From: Plantago major
Taxonomy: Eukaryota > Streptophyta > Magnoliopsida > Lamiales > Plantaginaceae
DNA length: 64,000 nt
Assembly: GCA_026545765.1 (NCBI GenBank)
Contig: JAIFAC010000431.1
Span: 1-64,000 of the forward strand
Direction: 5' to 3'
Shown here: positions 1 through 12,773 of the stretch, piece by piece
Numbering within the stretch: position 1 is the first letter of the stretch
Layout: every line of letters begins with the position of its first letter
Program-made: the position numbers and the translations under genes
Notes under the pieces: model-generated
Databases searched by the model: none
What the model saw: the letters and a program-made list of their open reading frames with translations, nothing else
What the model was told of the DNA's origin: nothing

Positions 1-1272
1 ATAGGATGAATGAGAAACTATATGTTAAACGAGGCAAAACAATCCATATCGCCAAAAGAAGTTATACAAGCTCATGGGGTCGCACCGCATCTACTTTCTA
101 TGGATATGGATTTTCGTTGTTATAATGCACTTGCATCTGTGCATGGTCTCGTTTATCAAAACTGCTGATGTTTAGCTGAGGATGGTACATTAGGCCAGAA
201 GCATAATTTTAAGTTGGCAGTAAGATATGTTATCAAACAGAGATAATACTATTGAAATGAGAGGTAAGCTTGAGTGTTTTGATAAAGGCGGATTCGCTTA
301 TATATAAAATATAAAACTGATAAGTTATATAGCTATTAATCATCTAGGGCGCAAGCACCATATAATGAAAGCTTGAAAGTGGTCAAACCATCAAGCTTCA
401 CACCATATAGAGCCATAACGAATTTCGTTCAAATATGTCGAAAGATGTCCTAGGGAACTATTGCAGACATAGAGACTAAAATACCTCCGCTGTATCGTTG
501 TATATTTGGAGCATCTCTCTCTACATCACATGAAACCGCTTCTGAAGGCTAAGATTAAGTATTCCACCATCACACTACCTCACCCCTACACCCAAAAAAA
601 GAACCTAACTCAACAATAAACTCTCCAACTAATTACTTTCATCTGCAATTAATTTTCATCTACGGAAGAAATATTAAGTTTTATTAAAAATGCAAAAAGA
701 AGCCATATTATTAGCTGAAGTAGCACATAATGCTTAACTATCTAAAATTTTAGTGTTTAAGGCACCAAACTTTTTGTTATAAAAATGAAGCTTGTATTTT
801 CTTTTTGGTACTAAGAGCTTGAATTTGTTTTTTGTATCGAGGCTGAATGATAAGCCATTGCATATAAACTCAAAACAAAAATACTAGAAATTCCACCTTG
901 AATTTGTACGTAATAAGCAACAAATCCATATTGCAATTCAGAAATATTAATCTCATGGGTTGGGTTTGTACTAATACAGCTTCACCGAGTAATTGTTCAG
1001 CAATTACATTTGCAAATATCTCTTTACAGTTGGCAAATGTGCAAATGTCAGTTTTATAATCTACACTTTTATATGATGGTGTTAGACCAATTTTCCATTT
1101 CTTGATACACAATAAGCATATCGTCATATCAGTGCCTTAGTTTACTCCTTGTGCCAGGTAATTTCCAGCCAAATCCCTTAGCATGTGTTAACAAATTTAT
1201 GTTATCAATCTTGTGGCTATCAATGCTTCATGTTAGGGATGTGAACCTGCTCTTCTATCTTTATATCAATAG
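1..1272. other. Intergenic or intronic sequence, no gene recognised
   Basis: AT-rich sequence with no open frame showing recognisable protein similarity on either strand. If the RTEL1-like gene that follows were complete, its preceding exons (the main helicase motifs) should lie here or further left. I looked for the residues that normally come just before the first recognisable exon and did not find them, so this stretch is either a large intron or unrelated sequence left of a truncation point. Confidence 0.5.
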
Positions 1273-4200
1273 GTTAGTGAAAGACTTGACTTTTGCAGAT
1301 CGCTGGAAGAGCTGTGGTCGCCACTGGTTTGCCATTTGGCTACGATGAATGATCCGTCGGTAATCATCCTAATCTGTCTTTACCATTTGTAGAATAATGT
1401 CTTAGTTATCTATAATCTGGTTATTGTCCTTAAATTTCCAACAACAGTTGAAGTTTGAACTTATTGTAATTTTGCTGGATCTTTCATTGCTTGTTGTCCG
1501 TTATCATGTTATAATTATTATATCAACACTTTCTTTCGATTTGGATTCATTTCTAAATAAAATGCTTGGGGAATGCCTGAATCCTGCTGCTTTTATTCAT
1601 TTGCCCATTGGACAAGCTTCCTGACAGAGAAGTCACAAATTGTTGGTCAATTTTGTAGATAGCTTTTCTTAATGCCACAAATCTTTTTCTATTTGGAATA
1701 TTTCTCATATTCAATGCTTGAATGCCAGAATCCAGATGCTTTATTAATTTGCTAATTTGACAACCTCTGACAGAAAGAGCTCACAATGGTTGGCTGAATT
1801 TGTGTAGATAGGGCTTTTTCTACACATAATCTTTTGGTTATTCATAAAGTTCGAGATTTCCTACCGTATTGTTACTTGCTAGAGTTCAGAATATCTCTGT
1901 AAAGTGTCATATATTGCAAATCTAACTGCCGTCTTTATTGTTATCATTCTAAGTACAATAAAAATGAGGTAAACCAAGAAGAGGAGCCAAAAAGTAAGAT
2001 CTGATTTTTGCTATCTGATAAATCCAAAAAGCTTGTTCAAATCGTGAATTCCAGTATTAGGTTTAATACGTATTCCAAATTCCATTGAAAGGTAGAGCAA
2101 ATTTGGAATAACATGTAACTAATTAAATGATTTGGAAAATGAAACGAATTTTCTAGATTTTTTGCCCTCTGTGCTCCCTAATAATTTTAGTCATGTTATT
2201 TATTTGTTTCTTTTATTCTTTTTACTTATAACCATGCACAAAGTTGCTGTCTGATATTTTGCTTAAAATTTGTGCTTGTCATAATGTATCTACAAGGTAT
2301 AACTTAACAATTGGTTCGACTATTTTATGTTGAAAAAAATCTCCAACGCTTCGATGGGGATTTTAAGGTTCGCCTGAACGGGAGTACTTTGGATCAGCAT
2401 GACCCAGTCTCTAAGGATCGTGAAGAAAGGCATTTAACATAACAGGCTACTGATGCTCGTATAAATTTAGTGCCTGGTATAACTTCGTTGGTCTTCAAGC
2501 CATATTGCAAGACAGGGTACTCTACTGGTTGAACTTCACTGAAGAAGTACTCTGGGTACCAACACGGTATCACAGTCAGAATCAGGCTGTTGGTCGTTAT
2601 CTGTCACCGCACATGATTACGGAGCAAACTATATTTTAGATGAAAGGTACGAGTTTATGAAGTGGGATTCTTACAGTTTTTATACATAAAACACCGTAGA
2701 CAGCGTCAATCAACTGACGATTTAATTTGTTTAGCTATTAATAGATATGTTCCTCAATAAAAACTTTATTGCCCCTTTGCTTAGAAATTGACTTAATGTT
2801 TCAAGATCTATTGCCATATATTCCTTAACTCCTCCTACTGTTTAGTTTGAAGTCCTGACCATGAGGATTTGCAACACCTGGATGTCATATGATCATACAA
2901 TCTGGTGAATAACAAAGCTGAAATATTTTACCGCCAGTCACAATGTAGGCCCTTCAGCCTTCCATCGGATTTCCAAGTATATTGCTTAAGTTATAACGAC
3001 AATGCACTATTAACATGCAATGCACAGATATATGTCAATGGTGCTTCAGATGTTTTTCTGATCTGTGTTTCCCATTTCTAGGATTTGTGATGTAATATAT
3101 AGGTTTTGCACACATGAATCGCCGTCTCAAATATCACTGTGGATCCAGCCTCATCAAGGTGGTTTCTTACCTAATTTGTTCTTACAGTGGTCTTCTCTAC
3201 CGATCACTTTTTTTTCCACCGTCACTTACTGAAAATTTACCTCTTGTGCAAGGTCTGTATTCCAAATTTGGTGATATAATTCTACATACTAACCCATTTT
3301 CCGAGATGCTGGAATTTGGTCCCACAAAGCCTTCGAATTGGCAGCAAATTGATCAGGTAAAGAGTTTTTAGGCTATTATAGAGCCTTTTATGTTCTTCTC
3401 TGCTCTTGTCCATATTCCTGCATTATTACTCAGAACTTTTATTTAAGAAAAGTGTGTAATGGCAATTGCTTGCTTCTTGCATAGAAATATCAGAACAGAA
3501 CCTTGACTTTTATCTCTTTGTTCGAATTATTTTGGTGCCACCATCCTTGTATTGAGCATGCAGAAATGCTATCTTTGCATAGGTTTTTATATATGGGCTA
3601 AGCCAAGCCACTGGTATGCATTTTACACAAAGGTCAATCACCGCATGTCATTATTGATTTTGCAGACCTTAATAGAAATTCAATTATGCAATTGGGGATG
3701 CACCTTCGCATATTAACAGAAACTATAACATGGGCATTTCCGGATGAGGGATGAGATGAAGAAAGTAGAAGGCTATATAACATAATGTGTTTTGCGTTGA
3801 AGATCAATCAAGGTTTTCAGATTGACAGTCTAAATGTATCATTACTAAATTAATTCAAAAGTGCACCTTTCCTCTTTCCATCTTTCAACTTGTCTGCATA
3901 ACCACTTAAGGCAGTACGGCCTCAGATAATCTACAAGACAGGCCCTTTCTATATATTTGATTTACTAGCCCAAAGTGGTTGCTAACAAACTAGAACTTGA
4001 AATGCTTGAGATACATACTATGTTGGGAGTCCTGTTCTAGGGTAAAATTTTGAATTAAAGTTCAAGCATCAAGCAACCTGGCTATTGCTATTTCAAGATT
4101 GTTTCTATTTTTTTCATATGGCTGTTTGTTGTAAAACATAACTGCAGATGATGTAATTATTTCACCAAGCCACATCCATTTGGACCTGCCTCACCTTGAA

Positions 4201-5960
4201 ACTTCTTTGTACCGAGGTAATAACGCTTACCTATTTGATTACCTGAATTTGATGCACTGATGTTTTGACGTTATTTCCTTTGGGTCATAGATAGCATCCA
4301 AGCCCATGAACATGACTCACTCCTTGGCATCTTCTACAAAACAAGTGAAACAAGAAAATATATCTTGGCAGCTGCGAGAAATAGTTCCTGCCAATAGGTC
4401 ATCATTAACATGGAATGTTTTTCTAGATTCGAAGTTTGAAGTGTTCAGGTGATCTCACAAGGACAGGAGTAAATAAGATGCTTAATATGAACATAAATGT
4501 GGAAAAGTTAGATGGAGAATCTGGTGATGTAAATGAATCATCGAAGAAACGAGACTTTGATAACAGGCCCTAATTGCTCGAGGAACAATGAAGAGGTTTT
4601 GGTCAGTTGTCAAACTATTATGGAAAAGAAAACTGCCGCATATATGCCAGGGAAGCAATGATGTTGTGTCTCAGACTGCTGCCTAATAATGGAGAGGAAA
4701 AGGATCATCGCTTCCTTCAGGTGATTATTCTCCTTGACTTTTGTTTTGTTGGCTGTAGACCCAATCTACTGGTAAAGATCACATGCATATCTGCTATTAA
4801 CTTGAGGTTCCTGTTACTCGATGGTTTTAGATGATTAAATCATTTTTCAGGTTATAATCCTGTTCTGTTAAGTGTTGCATTGTATATTGATGTTGGAAGA
4901 GTTCCATTTGCTTAATTAGTTAAAATGCTATACTTAGGGGCTATGACCCTGTGTTTGAGTCACTTTAAGACCTAACAAACATATATATCTCGCACATTTC
5001 TTTTGAGTATTCTGTGAATGATTCGCAAAATCTGTATTTATTCTGTATGTATTTTGGTGAATTTTTGTGTAATATTGTTATCAGAGTATAAATGTATTAT
5101 GACTCATCAAGCAAGTTTTAAGTGTGGAAACTGGAAAGGGTACTATTTACTAAAGGATGAGTATCAAAGTTAGACTCTTTTCTTTCGTGTAAATTAACTC
5201 ATTTTTATGTATACCTTGCAGGTTCAGGAAAAGCTTACTCGTGTAGAGTATAAAGAATTCCTGGACTTTCTGAAGGCATTGTGTCAAAGCCATGAATAAA
5301 GAGGATGTTCTACTATCAATCACAAGATTATTTTCTCCTCCTGATAGGATATCACTTCTTCATGGGTACTGTTTCAATTATGTATCGCAGCACAATCATT
5401 TTTTGCGCTTTTTATAAGATAACACACACTACTCACACAGTCACAAAACTCGCCAGGGGCGAGTGACTCCAATGATTTTTAAACCTTGCACACCAAATCC
5501 AAATTATTGACCACTAGTGTAATCATCATTGTTAGTATGTTACCATGCTAGTAATGCTTTTGTTCATATAACTTGCTACAGCTAGTACCTGAATCTGCTT
5601 ATTCCAGAATGAATCCCAGCTTAGTTTTTCTTTGTTGACATAAGATAGGTGGGACGGTCAATATAATTGAACTGTCCTTTTTACCAATGTATCTAATGTT
5701 TCTGAAAGTATTTTTCTTGATTGTTGGCAGATTCAAGGACTTTGTTCTCATAAATTACGCTTTTTTAACATTGCTTGCAGAGTAATAGCAAGGAACCCAA
5801 GAAAATAGATCTGAAAGGAAGGTATCCCATTTCAGTGACAGTCTCTTTCCAGGGCCTAAGGAAATTGAATAGCAGCGCTTGGAAAATAATTTCCTTCCGT
5901 ATCTGGGATGTGATTCTGCACAAATTTGAAGGAAAGGCCATTTGCTTTGCCATCTTTTAT
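1273..5960 (+). pseudogene. RTEL1: RTEL1-like DNA helicase gene, 3' part, heavily disrupted
   Basis: RTEL1 is an iron-sulfur XPD-family DNA helicase that removes T-loops and D-loops and controls telomere length and recombination in the nucleus. Pieces of its C-terminal helicase half occur in the right order on the plus strand: VSE.LDFADR and GRAVVATGLPF at 1273-1356; KVRL...LDQHD at 2360-2412; LTGEEWYQ at about 2530-2560; NQAVGR then HDYGANYILDER at 2580-2646 (helicase motif VI); QISLWIQPH at 3126-3155; YSKFGDII near 3258-3285; VQEKLTRVEYKEFLDFLKAL at 5221-5280, followed by MNKEDVLLSITRLFS at 5293-5337, the conserved region after the helicase; RFKDF at 5730-5745. Intron-like gaps with GT/AG borders separate the pieces, so this is not a processed copy. 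Frame is lost at nearly every exon by one- and two-base indels. The N-terminal exons with Walker A and the Fe-S cysteines are not seen. It could be a decayed segmental duplicate or a badly sequenced real gene; the very high indel density favours decay. Confidence 0.8.
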
Positions 5961-5979
5961 GATGGTCGATCCATTTGAG

Positions 5980-6389
5980 GCCCCAAGCCTAGAGTATTCA
6001 TTTACTTTTGAAGGTTTATCTTATTCTCTGAACTTCAACTAATATTAGAAGGCGTAGGCCAATCAAAGATGCTATAGTTTTGGAGCCTAATCAGAGAGTT
6101 GAACAGGCAATTCCCTGTCATGTATTGTCTGCCCCATGTCAAGTCTTATGTGGGATACTGTAATATGCATAGGTGTTTCAGTGTACATTTCTCTTTCAGT
6201 ATTGATTATCTAGAGCCCATTCAACCCAGAAAATGTACATAGTAGGATTAGTAACATCAAACATGCTTGGTATTTACATGGCCATATAACGTTTTATGGT
6301 CTGTTTAAGAGGATGAGAATAATTAAAGAAGCACAAAATATGAAGATTTCTTATTCAGAACAAAATAGCTTCCAAGGCTCCAACTATGC
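5980..6389. other. 3' flank of the RTEL1-like remnant
   Basis: No independent gene seen. The stretch just before it (about 5775-5978) is an open frame that could be the last RTEL1-like exon or trailer, but I recognise no motif in it. Confidence 0.3.
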
Positions 6390-6665
6390 AACTCATGTTG
6401 GTATATGGTCATATTTTTGGGTTGTTAACCTTGGTCTCTTACATCTCTTCAGGTTCTTTGAACTGTACATTTACTTTTTGGTTGGTTTTCAGTAACCCAT
6501 GTTGGTATATGATCATATTTTCGCGCTGTTAACCCTTGGTCTCTCATATTTCATTATATTGTATACATTTGCTTTTTGGTTGGTTTTTCAGTAACTCATG
6601 TTGGTACATACTCATATTTTCGCGTTGTCAAGTGTTAACGCTTTGCTTATATTTCTTCAGTTTTG
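6390..6665 (+). repeat. ~104-bp tandem repeat, about 2.6 copies
   Basis: Copies begin at 6390, 6494 and 6593, each starting AACYCATGTTGGTA and running through TCATATTTT, TTAACC.TTGGTCTC and ending TTTTTGGTTGGTTTTCAGT. Periods are 104 and 99 bases; the third copy is partial. The copies differ by about 10-15 percent, so the duplication is not recent. It lies just downstream of the helicase remnant. A pyrimidine-rich, splice-acceptor-like TTTTCAG lies inside each unit. Confidence 0.85.
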
Positions 6666-7254
6666 TGAAGTGTGAATTTAAAATCTCTATGATTCAAGAC
6701 GGTGAATTAAAATGAAATGAATATATAATGAAATTATTCACAATTACAATTTTCGAGTATTTGTAATTGTCATCCACTTTGGATTAAGCACCTCATACAT
6801 TTAGGTTTGACTGTTCAATCCATCTTTTCATATTTAAAATGAAATATTTCTTTAACCGTGTTCAATCTTTTACTTTTATTCATTTCACGTTACTATTTTA
6901 CATAATTGTGATTATTTGTATAAATTTAATTTTAAAATTCTAGTCCCTAAGGTCATACAATTTACTACTGCTTTTGGCTATTTAGAATTTTAGAAGCATG
7001 TCCCAATATAAAACACTGATAGATTTTAAGAAAAGGCCGCATCTTGAAGTCAAACCGTTTTAATTCCAGCCTTCTTTGCCATTGAGATTTTATTACTTAC
7101 AATTACTTTCTTTGTGACAGAAGATGTAATATTCTCTGGTCAAACTTTACTTGCTAAAAGACCCAAAATGATGACTTTAAAAGAAAATTCAGAGAATATA
7201 TGGTTATCTTTTTAAGTTGAGATGTGAATGACAACTGATAAATTTAAAAGTATA
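6666..7254. other. AT-rich intergenic sequence
   Basis: No coding frame, RNA gene or clear repeat seen. Confidence 0.5.
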
Positions 7255-7475
7255 TTCCTCTATTTATAAGCTTGTAAGAAGATTTTTCACTTTTACCGAA
7301 TTACTACAAACCACACGACAAAAAAAATACAATAAAATTATATTATGAAAATAAATTAAGTATATTTTACTAATACAACTTTGTTTTATATTTTTTCGTA
7401 ATTTACTTAGCATTTACTACCAAAGCTCAAAAAGCCTCCTTATCCTTAAGCTCAGTAAAGATCTATGTAGTAGAT
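7255..7475 (-). mobile_element. MITE family A, copy 1 (inverted relative to 50.4 kb)
   Basis: The block around 7300-7400 (CACACGACAAAAAAA, then TTATATTATGAAAATAAATT, then AAGTATATTTTACTAATA) is nearly identical to the reverse complement of 50420-50500. The similarity extends, more weakly, to outer parts carrying AAGCCTCCTTA here and AAATCTCCTTA in the other copy. The element has no coding capacity and is about 220 bp. Inner structure of the better copy suggests inverted ends built around AAGGAGA/TCTCCTT, so I call it a MITE; the superfamily is not determined. Confidence 0.7.
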
Positions 7476-8418
7476 GATTTACTTTTTTTACGCTTAAAGT
7501 CACTAATCGATTTAGATCATTTTAACCGACACGGCTACTTTTTGAATTTCCATGGGATACTTGCACCACTACATCAACAAACACACAACTTTTTTCCTCA
7601 CTCCCCAAACTTTATCTGTTGAAACAGAAAAAAATGTGGGTCTACCAAATTTGAAGATTAACAGTTGGGTCCATAAATTGTCAAGCTTATTCATCAATGC
7701 CATAATAATCATTCAAAGTCCACCAATGTAAATTAATTTGCTCTAGTTTCAAAATCGAACAACGTACAAGATATTCATACTTACAACAGAAAAAACAGGA
7801 AAATAAAGTAATAAAGACTATTAAAAACCAGTCATTAACACCACAATGTTGCAGCTTCAAACGGGAAGAAGACTACTTTTGACCTATATTTCAGCCACCC
7901 TACATAAATTCTTGTAAACAAACACACTAGTTATCCTCCAACACTACTAGTACAAGTCTACCTCTAATTAATCAAATCAATAACCCCACAGTACAGTCTT
8001 TTATGGACTACTCTTGCGTTGAACTGAACTAAAAAATCACATATATTATTTTTAGAGTACTCTATATATCTTCCTATGTTAATTAGCATATCGAAAAGTT
8101 TCCGTAAATAACTCATTCTAAAATCAATAAATCCTGCAAAATAAATACACAAATATCTTATGGATAGATTTTCATAAAATAAAAATACACCCTAGTGATA
8201 TAAATAATGTTATCCGTCATTTTAAAGTTGAAACTTTCCATTCAATTTTAAGGATTATATACCTTTAAATGGGTCATTAATTATTTAAAACATTATGACA
8301 AAGATACAATAATATAAAAATAAAACTTATTACTAAAATCCACTTTCCCTCAAGAGATGTAGTAAATATTCCATTAAAGTTACTTACCAATCTTTCTCAA
8401 TTATTCTGAAGATTTTCA
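7476..8418. other. Intergenic, promoter side of the OVATE gene
   Basis: AT-rich DNA without genes. The last 100 bases hold the TATA box and a likely 5' leader of the OVATE-type gene. Confidence 0.5.
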
Positions 8419-8419
8419 C

Positions 8420-8427
8420 TATAAATA
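8420..8427 (+). promoter_or_regulatory. TATA box of the OVATE-type gene
   Basis: TATAAATA lies 79 bases upstream of the ATG at 8506, a normal plant TATA-to-start distance with a short CA-rich leader between them. Confidence 0.6.
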
Positions 8428-8505
8428 CCCCATCACAGTCACACTCACAGTAAAAAAAAACAGAAAACACACTCTTGTATTACAAATAAAATGTGAAGAG
8501 AAAAA

Positions 8506-9324
8506 ATGTCCAAACAATTGAAAAAATCATTTAGACATGGCCTCTCCAAAATCAAAATCTCCAACAAACACTTACAACACTCCATCCGCAGCTGCAAGCA
8601 CGTCAAAACCCCGTCGTTCTCCGACGAAGCACACGAAAACGAAGCTGCGAACGCCGTGACTCTCTCCGACGTCGACCGGTTCCTCTTCGACAACTTCCGT
8701 TCCCTCTACCGGAAGGAGTACGAGGCTGATCTCGTGAAGAAAGCTTCGTTCCAGTTCGAATCGCCTCGCCTTCTGGAGCATCCTCCGATCGAGAACCTCG
8801 CCCGATCGTCTAGATTCTTCGTTCCGTCACGTTCATCCAGCTCGCTGATCACCGACGACCTGAGCTCGGTTAAGTCGGAGGAGAAGGTTCCGGAGGACGA
8901 AGAGATAGGATCGAACGAGGATTTCGTTGATTTTGACGTACTAGACGAGTAAGTACGATGATTTCAGTCATTCGATTTAGGATATGGTGCAGGCGAGGAT
9001 TGAGAATGAAGTGATTGTGTATTTGGATTTTATGGAGGATTTGTTGTTTTGTTATCTGGATTTTAATAATCGGAAGGCGTATGGGTGTATATTGAGGGCC
9101 TTGTGGATTTGATTGTCGCTTTGAGGAGAATTCGTCCGGTTCCGGTGACTGTCGTGGAGGTTAGAGAGGAGGAGATGGAGATTCCGGTGAGAAAGATGAT
9201 GATGAGGAAGAAGCTTGATAGGAATGGGGATTACATTATTTTGCATGGTTTTACTAAGAAAGATGATTATTATTATAATAATGTTACTTGTGTGCTACTT
9301 ATAAATGCATGTAAAGAGTTGTAA
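8506..9324 (+). pseudogene. OVATE family protein (transcriptional repressor), disrupted
   Basis: OVATE family proteins are plant-specific nuclear repressors that bind TALE homeodomain and TRM proteins and shape organs. The first frame (8506-8952, 148 codons) has a basic N-terminus, the motif DVDRFLFDNFRSLY near residues 55-70, and a serine- and acid-rich middle. The OVATE domain follows in other frames: EYDDFSHSI (8951-8977), then MVQARIENE, a variant of the usual M.EM...R, then LLFCYLDFN.....GCILRAL (about 9037-9107) and VDLIVALRR (from 9109). Three lesions separate these parts: a one-base shift at about 8953, a TAG at 8978-8980 where CAG is expected, and a second one-base shift at about 9105. 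There is no intron, as usual for the family. The remaining tail reaches a stop at 9322-9324. The domain residues are well kept apart from these lesions, so the gene is either newly dead or the sequence carries consensus errors. Confidence 0.82.
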
Positions 9325-11113
9325 AACAAATTAAGTGGGAAATTAAAAGAGTTTGAATAAATTAATTTTTATTTTACAAATTCAAGTAAGGCTTTGTCAT
9401 CGACATCCTAAAATCATTAATGATCGCCTCAATACATCTCAAATTTGCTTAGCTTTTTATACTACAAATCGTAGCTAAACCAAAACCTTCATTTTCTTTC
9501 TTCCTATATACTAATTTCTCCGCCATAGACTAAGCTTCTCGCCATCGTTGTAAGGGATATGAATAAATATTGGTAAAGTTGTTTATTGAGGGTTAAAGAT
9601 AATTAATAAACGATAAAGAATGAAAAAATATGAAAGATTCTCATATTTGTTTAATTTGTATAGATCTAAATATAGGTCACCATTAAATTATTACCGATAG
9701 CATTTAATTCATTCTAATCGATTCGCTTGGTTCAAGTCATTCTACCTAACATTATGGACAGGTTCAATTGATTAAGATATATTACTTTGATAATTAGAAA
9801 TCTATACAAAATATAAGTTGACTATGATACCTTATGATATATTGTAATTAATTTTATTTAAAAAATATATAATAAATAATTTTAATTTTGTACCAAGGCC
9901 ACATGTAGATCATCTAATTTATATAATGCTTTGCATTTATTAATATTACCTAAAAATAGAATAGTCCTAGATAATAAAGTAAGAAAATAGTGGTTGGTGG
10001 GGTTTAATTTTTTTGCCATTTGGTTATGAGACTATATTAAACGGACATTAGTAAAAGGAAAGTGATACAATAAATAGCCGGACGGAGTTTATTGGACACA
10101 TTGGTTTTAAAGGTGGAATGTATTATTTTTGGTAGAAAATTGAATATATTTAATGTCCTAGTTGGAGGAAGAATTGAAAAAAGGAAACGGAAAGTTTTAT
10201 ACGGATGTCAAAAATGAAAAACGATATGCTTTGACTGGACTCAAGAAGCCACTATTACTAATAATGTTTTATATTAATAAATAATTTTAATTAAACAATA
10301 TCTTTAGCTTATAAATCTGATAATTTGTTCTGTGATGATTCATTCTAAAATCATTTAAATTTCCAAGTATAGACAATGGTTTTTTAGTACAACCAACTGA
10401 ATCAACTTGGGTGGGGTTTTGGTATGGAATATTGAGAAAATTCATCTCGATTGAATTATCCCAACTTCCGATCTCAAATTTTCGATTCTAATTGGGACAA
10501 ATTCAATTTCCATATATAATTTTGGGACTAAATTGTGATTGATTTTGCATACAAATTAAGATTTGAATTCCAAATGATAATGAATAAATCAATAAATAAT
10601 TAATACAACTATATATTACACAAAAACGATAACTCTTTAGGATGCAACTTTTTTCTTCTTTAATTATATCATTAAGATTGACGCTGTAGTACTTGTTTAT
10701 TTAACTATTCCGTATGTTTAACTAATGAAAACAAACAAAACAAGTTAGTTTGTGATACTAATTGAATTGCATTAACTTGTAGATTGTTTGTTTGTGCATA
10801 TAGAGGTGTAAGTTGTTTATTAAAGTCATTCAAAGTAGGATTATATAATTATGTTTAATGTAAACTAGTATTTGTGAAATTATATATGCTTGTCAAAATT
10901 ATCAAGAGGTTGTAAAATTCATCAAAATATATGGGATCCCGAATTCTCGATCCGTCTAATCCCAAAGTCCCAATCCCAAAATCCTGACTTTATTTGGGAT
11001 GGATTGGGACGGAAAATATGTCACAATCTCAATTCCCAATCCCAAAATTCCAAATATCATGCACGACCAAATTTCTAACCAAGTAAAGCATCTTATAATA
11101 GTATATTGTGGGT
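9325..11113. other. Intergenic, with a GGGAT/ATCCC-rich palindromic patch
   Basis: No gene seen. Between about 10440 and 11060 the sequence is rich in AATCCCAA and TTGGGAT words, and GTCCCAATCC (10967) pairs with GGATTGGGAC (ending 11010) across a short spacer. This looks like a remnant of a palindromic DNA transposon or MITE, but I could not fix its ends. Confidence 0.45.
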
Positions 11114-12480
11114 AAATCCATTTTGGTACTCTAGCGTGAGACATTTTCGATTTTGGATTTTAGAATGGTCGCCTAATTGTGGTACTAATTATCCATTACT
11201 AATTACAATTAAGGTACTAATTGTAAATTAAAAGGTGAAGTGTCTCAATTGACACAAATTACTATTATCCTAACCGCTTGAGATTTACCGTTAATCGCCC
11301 GCTTATAATCCTGCTTAATTCAATAGAATGGCTACACGGTCCAACAAACTAAATCTATTAAGAGATGATAAAATCGCTTGGTGAATTACTATTTCAATAT
11401 TTCTAGTACTCTCTTCTTGCTTCCATTATCGGTTTTTATCACCATCTTTAATCGATGATAAATCACCATCATTAAAATAAAAATTAAAGGGTTTAAGGCT
11501 TTAAACTCAACATTCATTTTAAAACACTAAACAATTAGGGTTCATACGATTGTGTGGGCTTGTTCGCTTTTTTAATGAAATAAAACTTCACACCGATGAT
11601 ATTTGGATGAAAATTTTATGGTCAATCAGATACAAGATCCAAATTTTAGGTATATGTCATTTTGTTGATTTTGGGTTTTCATTTTCGGTGCATTTGATTG
11701 TTAATGTTTGGAATAAGTGATTTAGAAATGTCAAGAGGGAAGAGAAGATGGAAAAAATAATTAATACGTGCAGCAGTGCAAGATAGAAAATCTTGAATTC
11801 TTGATGAAGTCATGGAGTCATGGAGATAATTGGAAATGCAGAGAGACGTAGAAATTAAGAGGGTAGCAGGGACAAGGCGTGTCATCATCAAGTTATTTAA
11901 TACTCCTCAATTTAGAAAAGTTACATTTGATTGACGGCCAATAACTGTTTCGAATATAATTACTCATAACGATAATAAGAATAATTTATTAAAATCATAT
12001 AATAAAAATTTAATTACTAAATTTTCATTATATAATTTTAATAATTTATTTATTAATATCGCTTAAGAGTAAATTGTAAAACGCTGGAAATAATCGCAGT
12101 ATCAAGAACGTAACACTTTTCCTGAATTTAGAGTAGTAAACTTAGCGTGCTAATTAACTTAATCTGAGCCAACCTAACCTCAATTTCACGGAATTTAATA
12201 AATCGTGAAGCTCGATTTGACAAAATTGATGAAGGAGCCTACAAAAGAAGTCGACAAACAAGAATTGAATGTGAGTGGGAACAATGTCCAGGATGTATTA
12301 TGACCGACCATTTTTTCATTCTATCTTTCGGCGTTCGCGGGAGTGGCATGGCTTGCCTTCTAACTGGAATTAATGTCGTAATTGTAAATAGTTATTGATA
12401 TTTAATACCTCAATTGGACGCGACTACTCTAGAGTACCAAAATTGAAAATGTCTCACACTGAAGTATTAAAAATGAATTT
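11114..12480. mobile_element. Non-autonomous Mutator-like element with long inverted ends
   Basis: About 105 bases at the left end match the reverse complement of the right end at roughly 75 percent. Shared words read inward are CATTTT, GTGAGACATTTTC, ATTTTGG, GTCGC, CAATTGNGGTA and TTACAATTA. The interior of about 1.15 kb has no transposase. Long, imperfect TIRs on a 1.4-kb element with a non-coding interior fit a MULE derivative; a 9-base target duplication is not visible, so the termini may have decayed. Confidence 0.7.
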
Positions 12481-12773
12481 TAATTTCTAAGTGGTTGTTT
12501 AAATAGAAATTGACTAGTTATTGGATACACAATATTTTATTTGTCTTTTATTTTGAATGAATTAAATAAACAATAATGAAATCTGGAGCTACACATTTAG
12601 AGAGGGCACATTGTAGTTAAATTACTTGGGCAAATTCAGAATTCTAAGGTGATTTAAGCACCAAAAGCATCTATTTCAATGTAAGAAGAAAGGTTAATCA
12701 AATGTTTAGATAACTCAAATCTAATAATCAAACAGAAAAGATGGTGGTGCTGTGATAAATTTGCACAAACTAT

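Noticed and set aside
870..1127. 85-codon minus-strand open frame
   Set aside because: Nothing protein-like beyond being open; AT-rich flank without homology I can see.
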